A DNA stretch of 64,000 nucleotides from Elgaria multicarinata webbii (Eukaryota; Chordata; Lepidosauria; Squamata; Anguidae). The position numbers and the translations under genes are program-made. Positions 25,701 to 37,700 of this stretch are shown piece by piece (positions within the stretch are counted from its first letter, which is position 1; every line of letters starts with the position of its first letter). Location of the stretch: NCBI RefSeq assembly GCF_023053635.1, contig NC_086183.1, positions 30,299,501-30,363,500 of the forward strand, given 5' to 3'. A model generated the notes under the pieces. The model made no database searches and was not told the origin of the DNA. It was given only the letters and a program-made list of their open reading frames with translations.

Positions 25701-28700
25701 CGCATGAAGAAGGCTAGAAGGGGCGGGAGGTGTGTGGGATGCAGATGAGACGTCGTGGTCAGAGGGACCCCTAAAAATCTGTGAGTGCCCAGCAATGAGC
25801 ATGTAATAAAACACTCGTCTGATGATGCCCAGTCTGGAAAGTTAATTGCAATTCCACATGTAGCTTACAATTCAAGAGCAATGATTTATTAGTGCTAGGA
25901 GCCACCTGTCTGGAACCACTGTGAACCGCTTATGGAAACACTATTTGTGAGGGCTCGGAAGCCTTTTGAAGAATGTAGAACTCTTTGAGAACTTATTTTG
26001 GAGATGAGGTGTACATTTTAAAAATTATTTAAATGTATTTAACTTTTTTAAAAAACAGGGTGGAAATATCTACAGCTTTACTAATGCGGTGAAGGAAGAA
26101 CACTTTTCTCCTGGATGGTAAGCAGGGCATGATGACGTTTTGACAGTGCTTATGATAAATGGAACATATACTTTTTAGGCATTTACGGGCACAATAATAG
26201 TGGGAGTCAGAGTTGTGCACACTTGTGTTTTATATTATTTCATGTGGATAAAAGGACTTTACTAGGATCATGCCTACCAACTAAAGATTGGTGGGTTTAA
26301 AAGGTATCGCACCATATATATTTTTTGAAACATACAGAGATACAAGTTCTGGGAGACTTCGGGCCAAACAGGGATTTTTACTAGTTTCCAAATCTGTGTC
26401 CTCCAGCATTGCCTTTTAGTCCTTTAGGCATGTGTGGCTGCCTCAGTTTCTCATATGAAAGCAAAGTATCCATTTATCAGTAACATGTAGCACACCAGAG
26501 TTTTTAAGCATACCAGAGAGTTAAGTCCACAAGCACATACATGTAGTTAATAAAAATAGGTTTATTAATATGAGATTATACTAAGAATTGAAACATAAAA
26601 GCAAGAGCATAATTCTAAAAAATCATGTTCAAGTCATTTTGAAGTGTCCGAGACTGTAAAGGGCAGATGTTCTCTGGGTTCTGGAAGAATGAACAGGCAT
26701 CAGAAGAATGAACAGGAAGAGAGAGCTGAAGTCCTGGCTCAACTTTATTTTCAAAAATGTTAATTTATCAGGATTGGACAGAGAGTGTTGACCAGCATGG
26801 TGACATAAACCTGTATCTTATAAATCAGAGTTTGCCAGAGGCAGGACTTGTGTAAACTAGCCAATTAAGAAAGCTTTATGCATTTGATTTATGTGGTATT
26901 TTTGTATTAAATGTTGTTCCCCGACTCAATCCAGAGGGAGAGGTAGTTAAGAAATAAATTATGATGATTGATGATGTTAATGGGGAGGTTTCCATTCCAC
27001 ATGCTAATGAAAGCTGTGTTGGGTAACTACAACTTCTGCTTTTTAGCAGACTTATTAGCACTTACACAGAGAAAGGGTTGTCACACAGAGGAGGGCCATG
27101 ATCTCTTCTCAATTTTATTTATTTATTTTATTTATTGCATTTTTATACCGCCCGACAGCCGAAGCTTCCTGGGCGGTTGGTTCAGGACACGGAATAGTGG
27201 GCTGAAGTTGCAGGAAGCCGGATTCCAGCTGGACATCAGGAAAAACTTTCTGGCTGTTGGAGTAGTACGACAGTGGAACCAATTATCTAGGGAGCTCATG
27301 GGCTCTCCCACACTAGAGGCCTTTAAAAGGCAGCTGGACAACCATCTGTCAGGGATGCTTTTAACTGGACTCCTACATTATTATTGTTATATTTGTATCC
27401 TGTCTTTTGCCCAATACTGGGCCTCAAGGCGGCATTGAGCAGGGGGTTGGACTCGATGGCCTTATAGGCCCCTTCCAACTCTACTATTCTATGAAAACAC
27501 ATGGACAAGTAGAGAGACAGTAAACAAACACTTCCTAGGAGGGCCACTTTTGCTAATGTGATTGTCACTGTCAATACTTTTCTTGATTTAATTTCCTTCT
27601 GAAAGCACTGTGATTCTCTTTCTCCACATCTATCTACTGTGTGTATGTATCTGAAACTCTCGGTAACACTTCATGTTTCTGATGAAGTGGGCTGTAGTCC
27701 ACAAAAGCTTATGTCAGAATAAATTTGTTAGACTATCTGTAAAAGGCTATTTGCATCTGCCACAAGTCATTGCAATTAATACATCATACATACAACACAA
27801 CAGAATAAAAATGTCAAACTAAAAATTATAACATGCTAACCAAGTAAAATTGCCACAGTAGGCCTTATTTTTAATTGCAGCCACCAAAAATGTTGTGGAC
27901 TCGGCTGTCACCAGTTTATCTCAGTTCACAAGAAGGAAGGATACATACTGCTCAGCTGAGTGCCCTGAGAGAGATACTAATAGTGGGGCAATTAACTCTT
28001 TCTGCAAACATGCATAAAAGGAGCAAAACAACACTTAAATGAGCAAGTGTTTCAATGCCATTTCAATATGCAAATACAATATGACGGTTCGCATGATTGT
28101 TGAGAGAAAATAAGCCGTGCTGGCCTTATTTTTCCCTCCCTGTACATGCTGGTTTTGAACCACCTAATTAGCATAATTACTCCTGTTGGCTGTGGGTTGT
28201 CATAATGTCTGAATCCGGCGAGGTTGGGTGGCTGGGGTGGTTCAGAAACCATCCTGAAACCCTAGAACAAGCCATGGTTTTCAGCCACCCACCCTCATCG
28301 AGTTGGGATGTCACAACAGCCTGCCCCCCCCCCCCCCCCGGTGAGGTTAATTATGCTAATTTGGTGGTTAGCAACCAGCCTCCGCACAGAGGGGAAATAA
28401 GCCACCATGGTTTACTTTCCCTCTGTCATTGTGCGAACCTGCCCAATATGTCTTTAGGGTACCACAAGACTCTCTGTTGTTTTTCCTGAGAAGGGAGTTT
28501 GAAAAGTTGTTTGTGATATGGCTTTCCAAGGATAAGTCTGTTGAAAGAAAATAAGTATGATAGTTGACTGGGCTTAGCAGCTCTCAGCCATTATCTCTGC
28601 AACAGCATGTACTTCTGTATGAAATCTCAGTGGGGTTTTCTTCTCCAGTTAACACAATTTGGTGGTAAATGAACTGTAGAAGACACTTTTCATCAGATAT

Positions 28701-31700
28701 AGAACAAACTAAAGCAGGAAAATGTAAATGTGGATGTAATATGGTTTGAGTGTAAATTATAGAACTGGAAATCCAGGCTTCATAATGCTACTTTTTTCAT
28801 TCCTTTTAACTTACATTTCTGTCACCAGTGATAAGAGTGGAGGAGATCCAGGAGACGGGACTGAGCATGGAAGCAGTTTTGTTTGCACAACCTGCAGTCA
28901 GCTGTTTTATACCGAGAGGGGCCTGAACAGCCATATGTGTTTTTATAGTGAGCAATGGCAGTCCCCATCAGGGAAGGAAAAACAGCAGGTAAAAGAAAAA
29001 TCAAACTCTGGTAAATGAATATTTGCTACTTTGAACACTAATAACATATATATCACATAACAAGGGAATGTTTAGTATAGCAAATGAAGTGTTTGTCATG
29101 AACAAGGGAAACGTGGGTTTGAATCTTTGTAATAACCATAACGTTCAGTGGGTAGCCTTGGGCCAAGTCACTGTCTTTCAGCCTAGCCCACCATAAACTG
29201 GGCCAGCACAGATGTAATCTTGGCTTCCTCTTAACTGCAGTTAAAAGCCCAGGAGACAAACACAGATTGCACCTTCCTCTACTCTAACCTCCGGAGTACG
29301 TGTTGCCCTTCTGTCTGAACTGTAGTAAAGGGATATATTGGCACTAACTTTAACTTTAATAAACAATAACCAGGGTTCTTGTTCCACTAGCGTTTGAAGT
29401 AATGGTTCAGTGTAGGTCTGGACTGAAAATGAGAGGGGGTGCCACAGAGGTTGTATTGATTCCACCTGTTAGCACCCAGCTGCGTTTGAATTCCCTTCAA
29501 ATAACTTGTACTTCTGTGCTCTTTAAACTGCTTGTTGTTATATTTGTTCCGTGATTTTTTTGCTGTCTATATTGCTTCTCTTTGGTCTCTGGCTCTCCCT
29601 TTGCTTTTCTAGAAGAAGAACTCTTACCTCCACTTTTGGATTGTGAAGTGGGGGCGGGGGGAATGATGGTGATGATGATTCAATAATGTTGATAATAGTA
29701 ATAATAATTCTGTAATCAAATGAATACTGACAGCGATTGTGCAAGGAGGTAAAATGGCACAGTAGACAGTGCACATCTCCTGGCCAGTGTACAGGCCCTT
29801 CTGCCATGCATCACCTACCTGTCCTATTTTTATTTATTTATTTATTTAAGAACTTTGCGCTCCACCTTTCCACCCGAGGGTGCCCCAGGCAGCTAACAAT
29901 ATAGATATGAAGAACAATCTATAACATTAAAAACCATGGGCATTTTGCTAGTGGGGATAATAATACTGACCTATGTTAAAGACTGGTACTAAGGATTACT
30001 GAGATAATGTATGTGAAGTGCCATGAAGAATGAAAAAGCACTAATCGTTGTTGTTAATATACAGCACAATCTTATGCAATATTGCTCAGGCGTGTCCCAG
30101 TCTGTCCAGTGGAGCTTACTCCTGGGAAAGTGTGTGTTAGAGTGCAATCCTATAAATGTCTACTCAAACATAAGTTCCAATGAGTTCAATGAGGCTACAC
30201 TCCCACGTAAATTTGTATTGGATTGCCGCTACAAGAGCTTAAAAGAAGGAATTGGAAAATTGTATATATTTCATGTTTCTATTACTTTTTTTTTAAAAAA
30301 AAAAATCCTTAGTTTGTTACTATCTCCCTCAAGCCATTTGGAAGGTGTAGGGATAGAAAAGGAAATGAAATAAAATAAATGATTAACCACAGTATTGTAT
30401 TCTTGTTGCTAGAATGCATATTTCTTTTTTATATTCCCCTTAAGGCGTATGAGGCAGAACATTTACAAGCTCAGAAACTGTCTTTCAAGGCAACAGGGGA
30501 TGGAGATACTCCTCCTGAAACCAAAAGGCCTTCAGAAGATGTAGCAGTAGCACCTCTTGTAATCCCTGTCTCAGTACCTGTAATGGCTACAAACCAGCAG
30601 CAAGAGAGCAAAGTGGGTGGTGATTTGTGGTATTAACTTTAGATTATACAAAGATATGTGAATTGATCAAGCTCTGATTGGTATGGAGTTCTAGTGGGAC
30701 TTCATATTTAGCCCAGCAGTGTGTGTAAAGTTCTACCCTGTGCAGAATGTCAGGAAATGATCTGCATTGCCATAAGCCTGGTCATTAATTAGTGAGACAT
30801 TCGAGTTCAATTAAAAACATTTTTATCTTGCTTTTCTTGAAGGTTTTGCACTTAGGCTTAATCAGGAGCATTATTCCTCTATGGCTCATATGCCTCCTCT
30901 GACTGTACTCACATGGGCACCTGGAGGCAGGAAAACCAATATGTATAAAATCTTAACAAATACTTTTTAAAAAATCCTCTCTCCCTCCTGCCCCCCAAAA
31001 CGCTAGCTATAATAATTAGAAAAGTTCTTCGGTTTTTCTGAAAGGTGTTTGGACTTCTGTGAGAATTCAGGGGTTGGGCTGTGGAGTTCCTCTTGTTTGG
31101 GTCAGCATCACAGACCCCTCTGTGGGCATAGCTACAGTATACAGTAGGTACAGATTTAGACTGGGTTAATAGCCATTCCCTTCTGATATTAATAATTATT
31201 ATTTTCATTTATATCCCACCTGTTATCCATGATGAAACTCAAGGTGTTACACGTAGGCTTCCTAGGCAGTTGTTGTAGCACATACCATCAGACCCTAGAC
31301 CTGGAACAATTTTATTTTTACCCTTTATGAAGCACTTTTAGTGTTGAAAGCTTTTCATATACATTATCTTGCAAATTCTTACAGCAAACTGTAAGGCAGG
31401 TCAGTATTATTATTCCCATACTGCAGATGGGGTTGTGGGGACGGGGAGGAGGTTGAGAGAACACACTCTAGTTCGTGCCATCGCAGGGTGGTCCAGCGCG
31501 GGCCGATTTGCATAATCATGCTTGTTAGGCGCAACTTGTCTTGACGTCCGAATCCAGTGAGGTTTGGTGGTTCGGGTGATTAACCTATGGGCTGTTGCAG
31601 GGTGACTGGGTGGCTTCTGATCAACCACCCTCGCTTGTTTCGGGCATCACAACAAGCCGCACACAGTGAGGTTAATTATGTAAATCAGTCTAGCATGCAA

Positions 31701-34700
31701 CCAGCACGTGAGGGATAGTTAAGCCACTCTGGCTGATGCCCGTGGTTTGTGAACCAAGTCAGTGGCTTGCCTAATGGCCTGTGAAGTCAAGGCTGAGTTG
31801 AGATCCAAGCTGGCAGCATCCTGATTCTGTAGCTCATTCTCTTAGCATTGTGCTGCACCAGAATTGGGGGAATGGGCATTTCTCCTAAGATCTCAGATTT
31901 CAGTAACAGTCCCATAATTGCATCAACTATATATTCTCAGTAGGTACAGGGATAAGAACCATTGCTGAAGCTGTTATCATTTTCAAGAACTTGTACTTTA
32001 AAGATTGCCCAGCAACAGCAGACTGACTGAACCCACCCTCCATTTGACTGACATGATTATGACATCACTGGTCTGTTCTTTCAGCTATTGTTTATCCTTT
32101 TATAGCTGTTGAGCTGGGTTTTCACGGCTCCCTCTTGTCTTTATTGATAGCCCTATTGACACCCGGCAGACCCCCAAATCTCGCTAGATCTTTAAAAGTG
32201 AGAAAGTTGAAGTCTTTAGGCGGGTGGAAGATGGTGGCTTTGTTCTTCCAGCTACTGCTGCTGAGCTGGACTCTCACTGTGTGCCCTGCCTTCCTTGAAC
32301 AACCTGCTGTTACTACAAAGGACACAAAAACATGCCTTGACACAGCAGGCCTTTTGAGATGAGAAGTGTTCAGTCTTTATTTAGGTGTTTGTATTTGGTT
32401 TGTGTTTTAGTGTACATTGTCACTGCTGTTGCCAGCACCACTACCATGTTCAGCACAGGCAGGCAGGCTGCTGGCAACACTGCCAGGCAGTTCCGTCCGC
32501 TGCTGCCTTTGCCTGCTCCACCTCTTTGGGTGCTTCAGGTGGAGGGCTTCTAGCAATATCATCACCTATTCTTCCATTTTCCCTTCTTTTACTGTTTGAT
32601 TTTTCTGGTAAGAAAAAAGATGGAACATACTGTGGGAAAACATGGGAGGGTTAAAAATGGACGACAATTTTGTCTGGAAACACTCCCCCCCACACAGTAA
32701 AATTCTTTGTTTGAGGTAGGTCAGTTGCAGGATGAAAGCCTTGCCTGGAAGCCCCTTTCCTCTCCTCCTAGGGTAATAATCTCCAGGATAGTCTCCTTCT
32801 GCAACAAGGCAAACAATCATGACCCAAAGACATCAGACTACGCACATCCTAAGTCCTGTCCTGTTACTCAGATCCAGCAGTTCCTAGAGATGGGGTTTGG
32901 AATGGAGTTTCCCAGTATCCTCCTTACCTTCCATCTCCCACTGAAATAAGGCCTGAAACCATCTCATCCCCCCAAACCGCCCAGAGAGCTTCGGCTATTG
33001 GGTGGTATAGAAATGTAATAAATAGCCTGCTGCATCAAATCAAAATTTTTGTGCGGTCGAAGTGACACTAGCCTGGTCAAGAAGTGGGTGGGGAGAGATA
33101 GCTCAGTAACAGTAATTAGAAGAACTGAGCCCCCATCATCCACCCACCTAAAGACTGCAACCTTCCCACTTTCAAAGGCTTGTCTAGATTTGGGGGCCTG
33201 CCAGGTGGCATCACAGCTATCAGTAATGGTAAGAGAGGGAGTGAAAACTTGGCTCAGTAGCTACAGACTGATGAGCAATAGCTGGAGGAACAGACCAGTG
33301 ATATCATAATCCTGTCAGCCAATCTTGGGGGCAGGGGGGATTTTCAGTCTCACTCCAGGATTTCAGTTTGCAGACTTTTTAAAGTATTGTTTAATGAGAA
33401 CTATAGCAGCTACAGCAGCCATTCTTTTTTCTGTTGCTATTGGCTGAGTAATTGTTGGTATACTGAAAGCTGAAATTTAGGAGAAATCCTCATTGTAGTA
33501 GAGATGGTGGCCAAAGATTAATGGTGTTCTGTGCACCTGCAACAAACAATTGTGGGGGAACATCAGGGAGATTTCAGACATTTGAAGAACGTGGGTCATA
33601 GGGGAGGAGAAAATGAACTCATAGGATTAACAGTTGAAAGACCTGGGTATGTCTAGCCTGGAGAAAGGAAGGGGAGACATGACAGAGGGCCAGAATAGAA
33701 TGAATGGTTGGAAATTGTAGGAAAGCAGATATTAGTTAACAGTAAGAGGGGAAAGGATTGCTTTGGAAGTTGGTGGCTTTCCTTTGCTTGGAGGTATTGA
33801 AGCAGAGGTTGGACAACCATCTGTCTGGGATGCTGTTGTTGCAAGACTCCTGTACGAAGCAGAAGGTTGGACTAGATTATCTCTTAAGGTTGTTTTGGAC
33901 TTTAAAATTCTATGATTCTAGGTGGTCTCTGAGGTATGTTAGGCTGTAATGAAAACACCTGGTGCTGCACACATAAAAATCCAGCACCGTGCAGGCCACA
34001 TTCATTTTTCCCCAAGGTGGAAAATTGAAGTCCCATGAGCTGTGTCTGTCTTCTCAGGTTGATGAGAAGGAAAGCCAGGATGATAAGGATCTCCAGGAAG
34101 GCATACCACAAAAGAAGAGAAAGAGGCGAACTTGTCCGAAATCGCTTTACATCCCACCTCCACCACCAGTCTGCAGTGAGATACAGCCTGGCACTGGAGG
34201 ATGCTACCACAGTAACCTTCGCTCACCTGTCTTCCTCATGGATCACCTCCTCCAAGACTTAGTCCATTGCTCCCCTTACACACCTCCTCCAATGCTTAGC
34301 CCCATTCGCGAGGGCTCAGGGCTATATTTCAACACCCTGTGCTCTTCCTCTACAAACACTGCTTCCACCAAAATGTACACCTCTGTTTTAGGTAGGTAAA
34401 ATAGTCATCTTTCATCACTATTGAATATATGAAGTTTTCTTATACTGAGCCAGGCCACTGGTCTACTTAGCGCAGTAATATCTCCTCAGGTTTGCAACGG
34501 TTCTCCAAGGTTTACAGGCAAAGTCCTTTCCAGCGTGACGACCTCAGTTCTTTTTAGATGAGGTTGTAGGGAATTGAATCCAGGACATTTTACGTGCAAA
34601 GCATGTACTTTACCACTGACCTATCACCCCATCTCACTATAGCAAAGGGGAATCTCTGTGAGTGTTGGCTTGGCTGCTTTCACAACAGAAAATTAACACA

Positions 34701-37700
34701 ACATTTTGAAGATCCTATGGAAATCAGATAGCTGGTTTTGGGAGAAGCAGTTGAAGTTCTGTGCACAAAAATCAGCTCAAAGAACCTTTCTAGACTGACA
34801 TGAAAGCTGTTGTGCTTTACAGGTGTCCAAGATGTTGACTTCATTTTAACTGCAGACTTTGTAGATTATGTTATGCAATCAAGATTCAGTAATAATCAAG
34901 TGGGACCTACAACAAAAGGAATGCTCCTATTCAGGGTTCCAGCCAACCATTCCCTCCAAGGGGGTATTCTGTTCTATTCTTCCTTCCACCACCCACATCT
35001 TTTTCTTTTCCAATTGTCACTATATTCCACGCTTAGTTCTAATTGGGCATTTTGGGGCTTCTGCAAATGTTTTTAGATCTCGTTAGGGTGATTTACAGCA
35101 CAACCCTATTAATGTTTACTTAGAAGTAAGTTCCGTTGCATTTATAGAGGTTAATCCCTAGTAAAAGTGCTCAGGATTGCAGCATAAAATTTAAGTATCT
35201 CAATGTTTATGATGGTAGCGTGCGATTTGCAGTAATTGAAAATACGTTTTGGATGCTCCAATCTAACGGCTGTTTAAAACGTCTGAACTTGCCTAATTGG
35301 TTCAACGGAGGTCAGAGGGAGCTCTTCTGATCAGAGAAACTATATAAGGCACAGGAAGATGTGTTGGTCCTATGGTAGTCAGGTTTTAGGTGGGATGGTG
35401 AACAGAAGGTCAAGGGAAAGATTCTACCATGTTCACTGTGTTTCTAATGTTTCTTTTCAAATTTAGATGGAATGGATGGAGCTCTTTTATTCTCTCTTGT
35501 GAAAGATACCACCAAAATCAGCATAGAACCGTAAGTGAGAAGATGATGATGTTGATAAATGCATACAGTGATATCATATACCTCGTGTTCATTGCTATGT
35601 AACTAGGCAGATGTAGACCTTTTGACCATTACAATTCTGCCTGTGTTACTTATACCCTGTGTTCTGCACTCACAACGTGTCCACTTGTCATTTAATTTTT
35701 AGAAATGTACCACTTTTCAGCACCATAAGTGCCCCCGAGCTGGTTCACAAAAATAGAACATAACTATGATATAATAAAATGACTATAGAAACAAAATAAG
35801 AGCAGATGCCAGAAAATCCATTAAAAGCCTGGTGAAATAAAAACTATTAATGAAGGGACCAGTCAAACCTCTCCTGGGAGAGAGCTTCAGAACTGGGGCG
35901 CTGGTACCAAGAAGGCCCCATCTTATTTAATTTGTCTCAGTTAAAAAATAGTCCCATTCTGTTGAGTGATTATCGTCTGCATTGCAATATGCTTTGTTTA
36001 CATTTTGGCACTGAAAAGCAATTATGTTCTTAATGCATAGAGAAGTTCGTTATCTCTTGTTCTGTTTTAAACAAGCGATATCCTAAGGAGAGAGGAAAAA
36101 AGTATAAAAGGCTCTTCTCACTTAATTATTTTATCTAGAATTGACCAAAAAACCAAAACACCCATTATAGCCAGTAAAACACATTAAGAGTGTGGAATTT
36201 GCTGGAGGAGCATTCTGTGTCACCAATTATATTTCCAGGAATATCCAAGGGATCCCTCACAGAAGCCGTCAAGAGAGCTTCGGCTACGGGGCGGTATATA
36301 AATGTAATAAATAAATAAACCTAGAAAATCTGATATGTGAACTGAAATTTGGAGCAGAATAATGAAACGCTAGATCAAGTTGTTTTGCAAAAGTAGGCAC
36401 TAATAACTAATTTGCTTAAATATAAGTTTGTAGCCTTCAGGTCCTTTTTAGATTTAGGAAGACTTCCTGTATTGCTTAAAGTTAAACATGTACCTGAAAT
36501 GCTTTAAAGAGGAGACCCACTGGGATTCTTAGCTTTTGAAGGATACAACTAATTGCTGGCCTAAGTGGAAAGAGGTTGTTCTGTTAAGATTGGTCAGGAT
36601 TCCCCTTAAATGAGTACTTTGCAACAAGTTGACAGGAATGCAAGGTGTTGTTTGAATATAGAGGGACAGATGAGTTTAAGAACACTGAGCATTTTTCTGA
36701 CTAAAGGGGCCTTTGCAGCTACATAGCAGATAATGCCCCCACTCCCCATGCCAGACACACACATCACGTAGTTCAAACTGTTCAGGTTTAGCCTATGCCC
36801 TAAGATCAAGGGTCAGTTTTATGAGGCTAGAGAAGTTTCTCAAACAAAAGGAACAAATAACAAAGCCTTTAAATTCTTCCTTACAAAATCTCAGGGTAGA
36901 AGGGCAGCTTGTGTTGCTCTCTGCCTGCAAGGAAACTTTTAATGTGCCTGCCTTTTCATACCTGCAAAGATTGGGATTTATTTATTTATTTGTTGCATTT
37001 ATATCTCGCCTTTTTTCCTCCAAGGAACCCAAGGCGGTGTACATAATCCTTCTCCACTCCTTTGTATCCTCTCAACAACAAGCCTGTGAGGTAGATTGGG
37101 CTGAGAGTCAGTGACTGGCCCAAAGTCACCCAGTGAGTTTCTATGACCAAGCGGGGACTAGAACCCAGATCTCCTGACTCTCAGTCCAACACTCTGACTA
37201 CTACACCATACTGGCTCTAATAATTAATCCTGTAAAAAGCCAATAGTCTTCCGTCTTCACGTCATACCTCTTTCCCTTCCCTTTCCTTAACCCTGATGTT
37301 CTTTGGGCCTTCTGGCAGGCTCATTTGAGGTTTGAATGCATGTAGGGCTAATTTCCTAGGCTGGGATGCAACAGAAGTTCTTCACCTGGGCTCAAAAACA
37401 TTTCATGCTAGGAAGGAGCCATTTTCAGTGCTCCCCTTGTGTTGTGCAAAAAAACGAATAAAAAATAGTTGCTGAACACATGACAGCCCCTCCAAAGTGC
37501 CGCTTGTGCCGCTTGTCATGGGCAAGATCACTTGGCAAGAGCGGCAGGGGTTCTGTAATCCATGATGAGTTGGGTACAATAAACCCTGAAATAAGCCATG
37601 CCTTGTTTGGGTGACTTGTTGCCCACACACAAGCCACTCTGTGGGAATTTGGTCCAGGTTTGTACGACATGATAACCCATCGTGGTTTGTCTCCCATGGT

